Shown: piece after piece, positions 14,108-23,735 of the stretch | Position numbering within the stretch: the first letter of the stretch is position 1 | How the letters are laid out: every line of letters begins with the position of its first letter | Assembly: GCF_003058165.1 (NCBI RefSeq) | Contig: NZ_QBUC01000031.1 | Span: 1-35,750 of the forward strand | From: Paenisporosarcina sp. OV554 | Lineage (GTDB): Bacteria > Bacillota > Bacilli > Bacillales_A > Planococcaceae | Direction: 5' to 3' | Length of the DNA: 35,750 nucleotides | The notes under the pieces: model-generated | What the model saw: only the letters and a program-made list of their open reading frames with translations | Database searches by the model: none | What the model was told of the DNA's origin: nothing | Position numbers and translations under genes: made by a program

Positions 14108-15001
14108 ATATATATTTTTTAGTGCAGTAGGTAAATCAGGATAAGTAAATTTAAATCCATGTGTTAACAACTTGTCAGGCATTACTCGTTGACCTTCTAG
14201 CACTAATTGACTCTTGTCTCCAAGGACTAGTTTTAATGCGAAGGAAGGAACAGGAATCCAGTGTGGACGGTTTAATATATCTCCCAAAATCTTACCGAAA
14301 TCATTCATTTGTTTCGAATCTGGTGAGGTAACATTAAATGGACCTTTAAAATTCTCATTTTCTATTGCATAGAGTAAAGCTTTCGCAACGTCTGATACGT
14401 GAACCCAGGATACCCATTGATTTCCTGAACCGACTTTTCCTCCAACCCCCATTTTATAGGGTAGAGACATTAAGGGAAGTGCACCTTCATCTTTACCAAG
14501 AATGATGCCAAAACGACCACAAGCTACTCGAGTTCCGTATTGCTCAGCTTGGGATGCTTTCTTCTCCCATTCCTCAACTGTTTTGGCAAGAAAATCCGAA
14601 CCTCGTGAGGAAGACTTTTCTGTATAGGTTGCTTGTTCAGATGGAGGGTAGATGCCAATTGCACTTGCATTTACAAGAATAGTTGGTTTTTTTGATACTG
14701 CCTCGAAAATACGAAGGACTTCGTCTGTAGCTTTCATTCTGCTGTCATAAATTTTTTGTTTTTGTTCTTCAGTCCACCGCCCCTCATTAATGGACGCCCC
14801 AGCTAAATTAATCCAAGCATCCACTCCATTTAGCTGATCTTCAGGTTTATCACCGTCACCTAGCCATTTCACCATATGTACTAAATCATTAGATGGCTTA
14901 GAAGATCGCGTCAAAATATATACTTCATGTCCATTTTCGGTTAATAGATTGGTAATCTCTTTACCCACAAAACCGCTACCACCAGTGATTGCTACTTTCA
15001 T
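14102..15001 (-). CDS. yfhF: TIGR01777-family NAD(P)-dependent epimerase-like protein, YfhF
   Basis: A 299-residue short-chain dehydrogenase of the extended, SulA/YfcH-like type. It has the N-terminal Rossmann motif GGSGFVG (7-13), WINLAGAS, the conserved RMKATDEVL, GRFGIILGKDEGAL, and a C-terminal DUF1731-like segment (RPHWIPVPSFALKLVLG). Substrate unknown. GAAGGAGGACC precedes the ATG at 15001. It is divergent from recX, as in B. subtilis. Its stop codon overlaps the -35 of the predicted pdaA sigma-G promoter, and its terminator is the hairpin in front of pdaA. Confidence 0.92.
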   Translation of the reverse strand: MKVAITGGSGFVGKEITNLLTENGHEVYILTRSSKPSNDLVHMVKWLGDGDKPEDQLNGVDAWINLAGASINEGRWTEEQKQKIYDSRMKATDEVLRIFEAVSKKPTILVNASAIGIYPPSEQATYTEKSSSRGSDFLAKTVEEWEKKASQAEQYGTRVACGRFGIILGKDEGALPLMSLPYKMGVGGKVGSGNQWVSWVHVSDVAKALLYAIENENFKGPFNVTSPDSKQMNDFGKILGDILNRPHWIPVPSFALKLVLGDKSQLVLEGQRVMPDKLLTHGFKFTYPDLPTALKNIYA

Positions 15002-15123
15002 TTTTGGTCCTCCTTCATCGTCTATGGTAATTGTATAATACCCGTTCTTAAGTAAGTGTACTCAAATGAATGTACCAACAATAATGTGTATACTTAATAT
15101 GAAGAGAATATGAGGTGAGTTAA

Positions 15124-15936
15124 GTGGCAATTATCACGAAAATAACACGTCAAAAAAATAATCCTGAACGTTACAATATTTATATAGAGGAAAAATATGC
15201 GTTTGCAGTAGACGAATCACTGCTTGTAAAATACCAATTATCGAAGGACAAGGATCTCGAAGACTTTGAACGCGATGAAATTGTCTTTGACGATGAAGTT
15301 CGTAAAGCATTCAATAAAGCGCTTGATTTTTTAAGCTTTAGAATGCGTAGCGAACATGAAGTGAAAAAGAAATTGCTCGATGCAGAATACGGAGAAGCAG
15401 TTGTTTTAGAAGCCATTCAAAAGTTGTACCATCTTGGATTTTTAAATGATGAATCTTTTTCAAAGGCTTTGCTCGAGACACAAAAGAAGACAAGTCAAAA
15501 GGGACCACGTGCTATACAACAGGAATTAAAGAAAAAAGGAATCGAAAAATCGTTACAAGAGGAAGTGCTCAAAACGTATACTGAAGATGACCAAACTGAA
15601 GTTGCACAAGGATTGGCTGAAAAAATTGCCAATCAACAATCATCTAAAACCCCAAGACAAGTAAAACAAAAAATTCAAGATACCTTGTTGCGCAAAGGGT
15701 ACTCATATGCGATTATAAGCAAAGTAATTGAAGGAATTGAATTTAATACTGATGAAGATGAGTGGGAAGACATGATTGCCGATCAAGGAGATAAAATTTG
15801 GCGGAAAGTTTCTGTTAAATTCACAGGTTATGATCGTAAAAATAGAGTTAAACAAGCCCTGTATCTAAAAGGGTTTCCATCTGAACAAATCGAAATGTTT
15901 ATTGAAAAAAAGGAGTTAGAAGAAGATGGCGATTGA
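15124..15936 (+). CDS. recX: Regulatory protein RecX
   Basis: A 270-residue, helix-rich modulator that binds RecA filaments and limits recombination activity. The three-helix RecX repeats are visible: RMRSEHEVKKKLLDAEY, LNDESFSKALLETQKKTSQKGPRAIQQELKKKGI and the C-terminal TGYDRKNRVKQALYLKGF. The length matches Bacillus RecX. GTG start at 15124 with GAGGTGA just upstream; a TATACT -10 (15089-15094) lies about 30 bp before it. It overlaps yfhH by 11 bp, so translation of the two is probably coupled. Confidence 0.93.
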   Translation: MAIITKITRQKNNPERYNIYIEEKYAFAVDESLLVKYQLSKDKDLEDFERDEIVFDDEVRKAFNKALDFLSFRMRSEHEVKKKLLDAEYGEAVVLEAIQKLYHLGFLNDESFSKALLETQKKTSQKGPRAIQQELKKKGIEKSLQEEVLKTYTEDDQTEVAQGLAEKIANQQSSKTPRQVKQKIQDTLLRKGYSYAIISKVIEGIEFNTDEDEWEDMIADQGDKIWRKVSVKFTGYDRKNRVKQALYLKGFPSEQIEMFIEKKELEEDGD

Positions 15937-16258
15937 AAAAAAATATAGCCAAATGATTGAATCAGAGTTGCGTCAAGAAATTGCTGATTTGCTTGAAAAA
16001 GCAAGGAAAGCTAGTCAACTTGGATATGTAAATGAATATGCCGTGTTAGAGCGAAAAGCAATTATGGCTCAAGCCTATTTAGTGGATCCTTCACAGTTTG
16101 TCCCTGGTGAAGTATATCGAATAGAGGGAGACCCAGGCGTGTTTTTTCAAGTCGATTACTTAAAAGGTAGGTTTGCTTGGGGTTATCGTATGGGTGGAGA
16201 TAAATTTGCTGAGGCATTACCTATCTCCATGTTGAAATCTTTAAAGGAGGGGAAATAA
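15926..16258 (+). CDS. yfhH: YfhH protein (DUF1811)
   Basis: A 110-residue protein of the YfhH family: a helical N-terminal half (MIESELRQEIADLLEKARKA) and a C-terminal small beta domain (FVPGEVYRIEGDPGVFFQV, FAWGYRMGG), like an SH3 barrel. No catalytic motif; role unknown. The start lies inside recX with AAAGGAG 9 nt upstream. Middle gene of recX-yfhH-yfhJ; order and neighbours match B. subtilis, which supports the symbol. Confidence 0.9.
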   Translation: MAIEKKYSQMIESELRQEIADLLEKARKASQLGYVNEYAVLERKAIMAQAYLVDPSQFVPGEVYRIEGDPGVFFQVDYLKGRFAWGYRMGGDKFAEALPISMLKSLKEGK

Positions 16259-16259
16259 G

Positions 16260-16541
16260 ATGGCCGAAAAAATAGAAGAACGAATTGAACAATTGGTGCA
16301 GGAACTTGCGGAGAAGAACGAAGCGTTGTCAGTCGCTAAAGCACGTGTTTGGGTTGAGTTATTATGGTCAGACTTTGAATCATCGTATGCAAAAGCAGGT
16401 TATGATTACAAAGGTGCCGAAGTAGCAGAAAAGGTAATTCGTCAATGGATTAATAGCTATGGCGATCGCATTCATGAGTTTGCTGGAAATAATCCAAAAT
16501 ATGCTCATTTACTAAAGACTGAGGACGATTCTTTACAATAG
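16260..16541 (+). CDS. yfhJ: YfhJ protein (WVELL family)
   Basis: A 93-residue helical protein. It carries the family signature RVWVELLWSDFESSYAKAG followed by VIRQWINSYGDRIHEF and NPKYAHLL, as in B. subtilis YfhJ. Function is unknown. Its ATG follows the yfhH stop by 1 nt, with AAAGGAGGGG upstream, so it belongs to the recX operon. Downstream come a 107-bp inverted-repeat element and then a strong terminator at 16725-16769. Confidence 0.9.
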   Translation: MAEKIEERIEQLVQELAEKNEALSVAKARVWVELLWSDFESSYAKAGYDYKGAEVAEKVIRQWINSYGDRIHEFAGNNPKYAHLLKTEDDSLQ

Positions 16542-16569
16542 GCTCTGTTGAACTATAATGTTTTTTATC

Positions 16570-16676
16570 GTACATTTGCGCTAGCCGATCGTTCCGCATG
16601 AGCCAACAAGTATGAAAACTACGTACTTGTGGGTCTCAAGCTTCACGCTCGTGCGGCATGCTAGGCGAAAATGTAC
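16570..16676. repeat. 107-bp imperfect inverted-repeat element (long hairpin)
   Basis: Nested complementary arms: GTACATTT (16570-16577) with AAATGTAC (16669-16676), CTAGC with GCTAG, CCGCA with TGCGG, GAG with CTC, and ACAAGTA with TACTTGT around a short loop. It lies downstream of yfhJ, before the shared terminator. It has no T-run of its own and no reading frame of note. Confidence 0.7.
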
Positions 16677-16724
16677 TCTTTCATTGGTTCTTCAATATCT
16701 ACAGGATTCTTTAACATGCCATAC

Positions 16725-16769
16725 AAATTAAAAAGTACACGACAAGTAGCGTCGTGTACTTTTTAATTT
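16725..16769. terminator. Strong bidirectional terminator
   Basis: Perfect 19-bp stem (16725-16743 with 16751-16769), 7-nt loop, A-rich left and T-rich right flank. It ends recX-yfhH-yfhJ on plus and yfhP on minus. Confidence 0.9.
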
Positions 16770-16782
16770 TAGAATGTCTTTT

Positions 16783-17763
16783 CTAATTGGGTATGAAGTC
16801 TAATTTTTTATGAAGCTTGTCCTCACTGAAAATCCAACCAGTATAAGAATTAAGAATTTCCAAATCTTCATTTAAATGAGCAACTGCAACAAATGGATAA
16901 TAATCGTTACTGCGGTAGCGTAAATCAATTAAACGAACTTCGTATACATGCTCATGTTCTGTAATTTCCCATCGATAAATCGGAGAAAATGATATAAAAG
17001 CTTGTAAATTTTTATCTTTTAACGCAGCTTTTACAAGTGGTGAATCAGGAATTTCTTTACGTTCAAATCGATCATAAATATTAATCGAACGTCCATATGC
17101 TTTCCCTACATAATGATGGGTTTGTGAAATAGCTGCAATTCGCCACTGGAAAAATCGAATAGTTGGTGCAATAATGATTTCTTCAGCACTTGGAATGGTA
17201 TTCCTAACCGCATGTCTAACAGCATGTTGGACAGCAAATCTGAGTAAATAATAGAAGAAAATTATTCCATACATTAATAGTACGGTGAAAACCGAATTTG
17301 CACCAAACGCCCAGAAAAGCAAAGCAACTATGTGTAATCCGAAAATAATTGGATCAAAAGTGTTTATCACACCTAGCGCAACCCATTTTGATGAAAAAGG
17401 TCGCAGAGCTTGTGTTCCATAAGAATTAAAAATGTCGACAAATACGTGTAAAAATACAGCTAAGAAAGTCCATAACCACAGATGCAGTAAATCTGCTGCT
17501 GGTACGAATAAGTGAATAGCGCCTGCAATCGCTAGTGGCCATAACAGTACAGCAGGAATGGAATGGGTAATGCCACGATGGTGGCGGATATAAACTGCAT
17601 TATTTCGTAATTTTAATACTGTATCAACATCTGGAGCTTGTGAGCCTATAATGGTTCCTGCTATAACGGCGGTTGCAGTCACTGAATGGTTTGCAACCAC
17701 CGGATCAATCATTGCAAGTCCGCCTAAAGCAATCCCCATTACTATATGAGTACCTGTATCCAA
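16783..17763 (-). CDS. yfhP: YfhP, YdjM-family membrane-bound metal-dependent hydrolase
   Basis: A 326-residue protein with about four or five membrane helices in the first 180 residues and a soluble C-terminal domain. The family's His/Asp-rich motifs are visible: MDTGTH at the start, QAPDVD and RHHRGITHS in the first half, HVFVDIFNSYGTQ later. These probably hold a metal. The true activity is unknown. I choose the TTG at 17763 because GAAGGAG lies 9 nt before it and abuts the upstream TTG at 17772; the resulting MDTGTH matches the B. subtilis protein. Divergent from mutY, as in B. subtilis. Confidence 0.9.
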   Translation of the reverse strand: MDTGTHIVMGIALGGLAMIDPVVANHSVTATAVIAGTIIGSQAPDVDTVLKLRNNAVYIRHHRGITHSIPAVLLWPLAIAGAIHLFVPAADLLHLWLWTFLAVFLHVFVDIFNSYGTQALRPFSSKWVALGVINTFDPIIFGLHIVALLFWAFGANSVFTVLLMYGIIFFYYLLRFAVQHAVRHAVRNTIPSAEEIIIAPTIRFFQWRIAAISQTHHYVGKAYGRSINIYDRFERKEIPDSPLVKAALKDKNLQAFISFSPIYRWEITEHEHVYEVRLIDLRYRSNDYYPFVAVAHLNEDLEILNSYTGWIFSEDKLHKKLDFIPN

Positions 17764-17821
17764 CTTTTTCAACTCCTTCGACGGAGAATGTCCGAATAAT
17801 TTTGTTCATCATAAGGTAATT

Positions 17822-17836
17822 TTGTTAAAATAACAA
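17822..17836. promoter_or_regulatory. Palindrome in the yfhP-mutY divergent region
   Basis: TTGTTA (17822-17827), AAA, TAACAA (17831-17836): a perfect 6-bp inverted repeat. It overlaps the second of two direct repeats of TAATTTTGTT (17797-17806 and 17817-17826, exactly 20 bp apart). A TATAAT for mutY lies downstream at 17867-17872. Candidate operator, regulator unknown. Confidence 0.4.
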
Positions 17837-17922
17837 CGGACTAGACTTCTTAGTTTGATTACTAGCTATAATTTGGTATACCCGAAATGCATAGCAAGTA
17901 ATCAACAGAATGTAGGTGTATA

Positions 17923-19732
<1,810 letters not shown>

Positions 19733-19744
19733 AAAAAATTTAAA

Positions 19745-19773
19745 GCATAAAATTTCACTTCCTGCACACATTA
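19745..19773 (+). promoter_or_regulatory. Sigma-G-like promoter of sspE
   Basis: GCATA (19745-19749), 17-bp spacer, CACATTA (19767-19773), fitting GnATR and CAnnnTA. It has the same -35 and spacing as the pdaA candidate. Predicted start is near 19780, giving a very short leader with the ribosome site TGGAGGTGA at its head. Confidence 0.55.
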
Positions 19774-19796
19774 ATGAGTATGGAGGTGAAATACAC

Positions 19797-20075
19797 ATGG
19801 CAAATAAAAATAACAGCAACCAACCAACTAACGCAGCTGGAGTAAGAAACCAAAATCAACAATCTGCACAAAAAGCTACACAAGGTTCTTATAATACTGA
19901 GTTTGGAGCAGAGTTTGCCCCTAAAACAAATGCTACACAACCACAGGGCGGTACCAACAACCGTACTGAGTTTGGAGCAGAATTTGCTTCTCAAACAAAT
20001 CCAACTGAAGTTAAAAAACAAAATCAACAATCTGCACAAAAAGCATCAAACCGTAACAACAATTCAACAAAATAA
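19797..20075 (+). CDS. sspE: Gamma-type small acid-soluble spore protein
   Basis: A 92-residue Gln/Asn-rich, Cys-free protein, the amino-acid reserve of the spore core. It has two copies of TEFGAEFA (about residues 34-41 and 57-64), which contain the cleavage sites for the germination protease GPR, and two copies of QNQQSAQKA. The frame opens at 19686, but ATG 19797 after TGGAGGTGA is the real start; the upstream part is untranslated. A sigma-G-like promoter precedes it and a strong terminator follows. Located after fabL as in B. subtilis; ygaB, found downstream there, is absent here. Confidence 0.95.
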   Translation: MANKNNSNQPTNAAGVRNQNQQSAQKATQGSYNTEFGAEFAPKTNATQPQGGTNNRTEFGAEFASQTNPTEVKKQNQQSAQKASNRNNNSTK

Positions 20076-20091
20076 TGAGTATTTCACTTCC

Positions 20092-20127
20092 AATCAGCGA
20101 GGGCTTAATGCCTTCGCTGATTTTTTT
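20092..20127 (+). terminator. sspE terminator
   Basis: Stem of about 13 bp (AATCAGCGAGGGC 20092-20104 with GCCTTCGCTGATT 20110-20122), including one G-T pair, followed by TTTTT. Confidence 0.9.
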
Positions 20128-20149
20128 GCTACAGTTTTTACATAGAGGT

Positions 20150-20158
20150 TGTTATAAT
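20150..20158 (+). promoter_or_regulatory. Extended -10 promoter of ygaC
   Basis: TGTTATAAT (20150-20158) is an extended -10 element with a perfect TATAAT; no good -35 is visible. It overlaps the first possible in-frame ATG of the ygaC frame, which supports the later start at 20214. Confidence 0.6.
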
Positions 20159-20213
20159 GGGTACACAATACAATATATATATTTTGTGCTTTGACGAAAA
20201 GGTGGGCTTATCC

Positions 20214-20759
20214 ATGACAATACCAGCAGAAGGAGAAACTATTCAGATCCACAGCTACAAACATAACGGCAAAATCCACCGCGTCTGGCAAGAAACAATG
20301 GTCCTCAAAGGGACAAGGAATATTGTTATCGGCGCGAATGAACGAACAGTCGTTACCGAGTCTGACGGTCGCACTTGGTTAACTCGGGAACCATCAATTT
20401 GTTATTTTCATGCTGAACATTGGTTCAATATCATTTGTATGTTGCGTGAAGATGGTGTGTACTATTACTGCAATATAAGTTCACCATTCATTTACGATAA
20501 ACAATCTTTAAAATACATTGATTACGATTTGGACGTGAAAGTTTTTCCAGATATGACTTTTACGATTCTAGACGAAGATGAATTTGAAGATCATAAACAG
20601 CAAATGGATTATCCTGAAGCAATCGATTTAATTCTACATCGCAATGTGGAAAAACTTATTAGTTGGATTAAACAGCGTAAAGGACCATTTGCACCGGACT
20701 TTATTGAGGTATGGACGAATCGTTATCTATTTCACAAGCAACTTAAAATTAGTGAGTAA
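20214..20759 (+). CDS. ygaC: YgaC/Ntdp, DUF402 nucleoside tri- and diphosphatase
   Basis: A 181-residue cytoplasmic protein of the DUF402 family, whose Staphylococcus member Ntdp hydrolyses nucleoside tri- and diphosphates. The match to YgaC runs from end to end: [58 protein letters not shown] and RKGPFAPDF; the conserved Asp, Glu and Arg residues are kept. The frame opens at 20157, but the start is put at ATG 20214, with AGGTGG upstream and family length. A small terminator (20765-20783) follows. Confidence 0.93.
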   Translation: MTIPAEGETIQIHSYKHNGKIHRVWQETMVLKGTRNIVIGANERTVVTESDGRTWLTREPSICYFHAEHWFNIICMLREDGVYYYCNISSPFIYDKQSLKYIDYDLDVKVFPDMTFTILDEDEFEDHKQQMDYPEAIDLILHRNVEKLISWIKQRKGPFAPDFIEVWTNRYLFHKQLKISE

Positions 20760-20764
20760 TGGCG

Positions 20765-20788
20765 CCTGTTGAATTCCAACAGGTTTTT
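20765..20788 (+). terminator. ygaC terminator
   Basis: CCTGTTG (20765-20771), AATTC loop, CAACAGG (20777-20783), TTTTT. It lies between ygaC and ygaD, so some ygaD transcription may come by read-through. Confidence 0.75.
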
Positions 20789-20812
20789 CATTTTGAAAAG
20801 GAAGGTAACCGT

Positions 20813-22564
20813 ATGAGTAGCACCAAAAGATATATGAAGTTTGTTAAACCCTATACATGGCAAATTGTTTTTACAGTTGTCATTGGAATCGTGAAATTTG
20901 CCATTCCTTTATTTATTCCGTTACTAATAAAAATCGTCATCGACGATATCATAAACGTTGACACATTGACGGATGCTGAAAAAACACGCCAGTTATTTTA
21001 TTGGTTAGGTGGAACGGCGCTCATCTTCTTCATTGTGAGACCACCTATTGAATATTACCGTCAATACTATGCTCAATTAGTCAGTAACAAAATATTGTAT
21101 GATATCCGACAAGAGTTATATGGTCATCTGCAACGTCTAAGTTTACGCTTTTATTCTAATACACGAGTAGGCGAAGTTATTTCACGTGTTATAAATGATG
21201 TAGAGCAAACCAAGAACTTTGTGATGATCGGGTTAATGAATTTATGGCTAGACCTAGCGACTATTATCATTGCAGTAGCAATCATGCTGACAATGGATAT
21301 CCCTTTAACACTCGTAACGCTGTTGGCATTTCCTTTCTATGCAGTTAGTGTGAAATACTTCTTTGGACGATTAAGAGATTTAACTCGAGAAAGATCACAA
21401 GCTCTTGCGGGTGTCCAAAGTTATTTACATGAGCGGGTTCAAGGTATGAGTATCATTAAAAGCTTCACATTGGAAAAACATGAACAACAAATTTTTGATA
21501 AAGCAAATGGTGAGTTTTTAGAAAAAGCAATTGATCATACAAAATGGAATGCCAAAGCCTTTGCAGTAGTGAACACGATAACGGATGTCGCACCGCTATT
21601 GGTTATTGCGTATGCGGGATACCAGGTCATAAATGGAAACTTATCTGTCGGTACGATGGTTGCATTTATTGCTTATATCGAAAGACTTTATAATCCGTTA
21701 AGACGATTAGTAAATTCTTCGACTACATTAACGCAAGCATATGCTTCGATGGATCGCGTGTTTGAATTAATGGATGAAAAGTATGATGTTAAAGACGAAC
21801 CTCATGCAAAAGAAATACCAACTGTTAAAGGTAAGCTTCAATTCGACGGAGTTTCTTTTAGGTACGAAGAAGAAAATAATTTAGTCCTAAATAATATGAA
21901 TTTCACGGTTGAGCCAGGACAAACTGCTGCATTTGTAGGGATGAGTGGTGGAGGGAAATCCACCATTATTAGTATGATTCCGCGTTTTTATGATGCAACG
22001 AGTGGCGCAGTGAAAATTGATGACATGGACATTAAAGATGTAAAAATCAAATCTTTACGTGAGAACATTGGAATAGTATTGCAAGATAACATACTTTTTA
22101 GTGACTCTGTCAAAGAAAACATTTTAATGGGGAGACCAGATGCTACGGAGAACGAAGTAATTGAAGCGGCAAAGGCTGCCAATGCACATGACTTTATTGT
22201 TTCTCTTCCAGAAGGTTACGACACCAAAGTTGGTGAGCGGGGAGTAAAGCTTTCAGGTGGTCAAAAACAGCGAGTAGCCATTGCTAGAGTATTCTTGAAA
22301 AATCCTCCAATTTTAGTTCTAGATGAAGCAACGTCCGCTCTTGATTTAGAGAGTGAGTCATTGATACAAGACTCTTTAGAACGATTGGCGCATAACAGAA
22401 CCACGATTATTGTGGCGCATCGTTTATCGACTATTACACATGCCAATCAAATTTTCGTTATCGATCATGGAGAACTAAAAGAGCAAGGAACACACAATGA
22501 ATTGATGGAATTGAAGGGTATATATTACAATTTATTCCAGGTTCAACAATTAGATATGGATTAA
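20813..22564 (+). CDS. ygaD: ABC-type multidrug/lipid exporter half-transporter, YgaD
   Basis: A 583-residue fusion of a six-helix membrane domain (about 1-320) and an ABC ATPase. Walker [10 protein letters not shown] (376-384), signature LSGGQKQR, Walker [13 protein letters not shown] and the His switch AHRLST are all intact, so it should work as a homodimeric exporter of the BmrA/Sav1866 type. The substrate is unknown. ATG 20813 with GGAAGG upstream is chosen; the frame opens further upstream through the ygaC terminator. A terminator follows at 22569-22597. Confidence 0.93.
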   Translation: MSSTKRYMKFVKPYTWQIVFTVVIGIVKFAIPLFIPLLIKIVIDDIINVDTLTDAEKTRQLFYWLGGTALIFFIVRPPIEYYRQYYAQLVSNKILYDIRQELYGHLQRLSLRFYSNTRVGEVISRVINDVEQTKNFVMIGLMNLWLDLATIIIAVAIMLTMDIPLTLVTLLAFPFYAVSVKYFFGRLRDLTRERSQALAGVQSYLHERVQGMSIIKSFTLEKHEQQIFDKANGEFLEKAIDHTKWNAKAFAVVNTITDVAPLLVIAYAGYQVINGNLSVGTMVAFIAYIERLYNPLRRLVNSSTTLTQAYASMDRVFELMDEKYDVKDEPHAKEIPTVKGKLQFDGVSFRYEEENNLVLNNMNFTVEPGQTAAFVGMSGGGKSTIISMIPRFYDATSGAVKIDDMDIKDVKIKSLRENIGIVLQDNILFSDSVKENILMGRPDATENEVIEAAKAANAHDFIVSLPEGYDTKVGERGVKLSGGQKQRVAIARVFLKNPPILVLDEATSALDLESESLIQDSLERLAHNRTTIIVAHRLSTITHANQIFVIDHGELKEQGTHNELMELKGIYYNLFQVQQLDMD

Positions 22565-22568
22565 TATG

Positions 22569-22597
22569 GGTTCTCCTTAAATGGAGAGCCTTTTTTT
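22569..22597 (+). terminator. ygaD terminator
   Basis: 8-bp stem with one G-T pair (22569-22576 with 22583-22590), 6-nt loop, then seven T. Confidence 0.88.
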
Positions 22598-22631
22598 ATT
22601 GAGAAAATAAGTAGTACTTATAAAAAAAATA

Positions 22632-22659
22632 TTGCAATTATATTTAATCTTTGTATAAT
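22632..22659 (+). promoter_or_regulatory. Promoter of the dipeptide transporter operon
   Basis: TTGCAA (22632-22637), 16-bp spacer, TATAAT (22654-22659), 57 bp before the first gene. Confidence 0.68.
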
Positions 22660-22662
22660 AAG

Positions 22663-22679
22663 GAACATATCGAATGTTC
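22663..22679. promoter_or_regulatory. Inverted repeat just downstream of the dpp -10
   Basis: GAACAT (22663-22668), ATCGA, ATGTTC (22674-22679). The position over the transcription start suits an operator. Spacing excludes a LexA box (GAAC-N4-GTTC). Regulator unknown. Confidence 0.45.
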
Positions 22680-22715
22680 TGAAAAAATATTTAGTTTTGT
22701 AAAAGGAGGGACATC

Positions 22716-23735
22716 ATGAGTGCACGTAAAGCGATACTTCAAGTAAAAGGTCTGCAAACTTCCTTCTTTACAGATGACGGTGTAATTCCCGCAGTAGACA
22801 ATATTGATTTTTCTGTTCACGAAGGAGAAGTGCTCGGTATCGTAGGTGAATCTGGTTGTGGAAAAAGTGTTACATCCTTATCCATAATGGGACTAGTACC
22901 AAGCCCTCCAGGGAAAATTACAGGTGGAGAAATTCTATTTGGAGATAAAGATTTAACGAAGTTAAGTGATAAAGAGATGCGTAAAGTAAGAGGAAATGAT
23001 GTGGCGATGATTTTCCAAGAGCCGATGACTTCCTTAAATCCATTATTCACAATTGGCAATCAACTAATGGAAGCTATTCTTATTCATAAAAAAGATTGGT
23101 CGAAAAAAAAAGCGAGAGAACGTGCAATTGAAATGCTGAAATTAGTAGGTCTTCCGCGCAGTGAAGAATTGATGAAAGATTATCCTCATCAACTCTCTGG
23201 TGGGATGAGACAACGTGTCATGATTGCGATGGCTTTGGTATGTGATCCGAAAGTTTTAATTGCGGACGAACCTACTACAGCACTTGATGTAACGATTCAA
23301 GCACAAATTTTAGCACTAATGAAAGACTTAAATGAGCGTTTAAATACGGCCGTGCTTTTAATCACACATGATCTTGGTGTGGTTGCTGAAACATGTGAAC
23401 GAGTGGTCGTGATGTATGCTGGCCAAATCGTTGAAGAAGGTCCGGTACCAATTATTTTTAAAGATCCTCAACATCCGTATACAAAAGGATTATTACAATC
23501 TGTTCCAGACATGCGATTTAAAAAGCAAAGACTATATTCGATTCCTGGAAACGTTCCAAAACCAGGTTCCATTAGCAAGGGATGTCGATTTGCAGCACGT
23601 TGTGAATTCGCATTTGATAAGTGTTTAACGGAGAATCCAGACTTGTATCAAACTTCGTCTGTGCATAAGACAAGATGCTTCTTGTACCAAAATCAGGAGG
23701 TATTGGCTCATGACAGAACCCTTATTGAAAGTTGA
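22716..23735 (+). CDS. dppD: Oligo/dipeptide ABC importer ATPase (DppD/OppD type)
   Basis: A 339-residue ATPase that powers peptide import. Walker A GESGCGKS (44-51), Q-loop FQEPMTSLNP, signature LSGGMRQR, Walker B VLIADEPTTALD, switch His in THDLG. The C-terminal extension with cysteines (GCRFAARCEFAFDKC) is typical of the Opp/Dpp family and may bind an iron-sulfur cluster. AAAGGAGGG precedes the ATG. First gene of the operon; its last 26 bp overlap the second ATPase gene. The symbol follows the E. coli-type Dpp system and is not a B. subtilis orthology claim. Confidence 0.9.
   Translation: MSARKAILQVKGLQTSFFTDDGVIPAVDNIDFSVHEGEVLGIVGESGCGKSVTSLSIMGLVPSPPGKITGGEILFGDKDLTKLSDKEMRKVRGNDVAMIFQEPMTSLNPLFTIGNQLMEAILIHKKDWSKKKARERAIEMLKLVGLPRSEELMKDYPHQLSGGMRQRVMIAMALVCDPKVLIADEPTTALDVTIQAQILALMKDLNERLNTAVLLITHDLGVVAETCERVVVMYAGQIVEEGPVPIIFKDPQHPYTKGLLQSVPDMRFKKQRLYSIPGNVPKPGSISKGCRFAARCEFAFDKCLTENPDLYQTSSVHKTRCFLYQNQEVLAHDRTLIES

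Noticed and set aside
17870-17885. Sigma-B promoter for yfhP on the minus strand (GGGTAT)
   Set aside because: No GTTT-like -35 at 12-15 bp and it is over 100 bp from the start.
20152-20166. Per box or sigma-B -10 (GGGTAC) at the ygaC promoter
   Set aside because: The right half of a Per box is missing, and no GTTT-type -35 lies 12-15 bp before GGGTAC; an extended sigma-A -10 explains it.
22663-22679. LexA box at the dpp operon
   Set aside because: LexA needs GAAC-N4-GTTC; here the spacing between GAAC and GTTC is 9.
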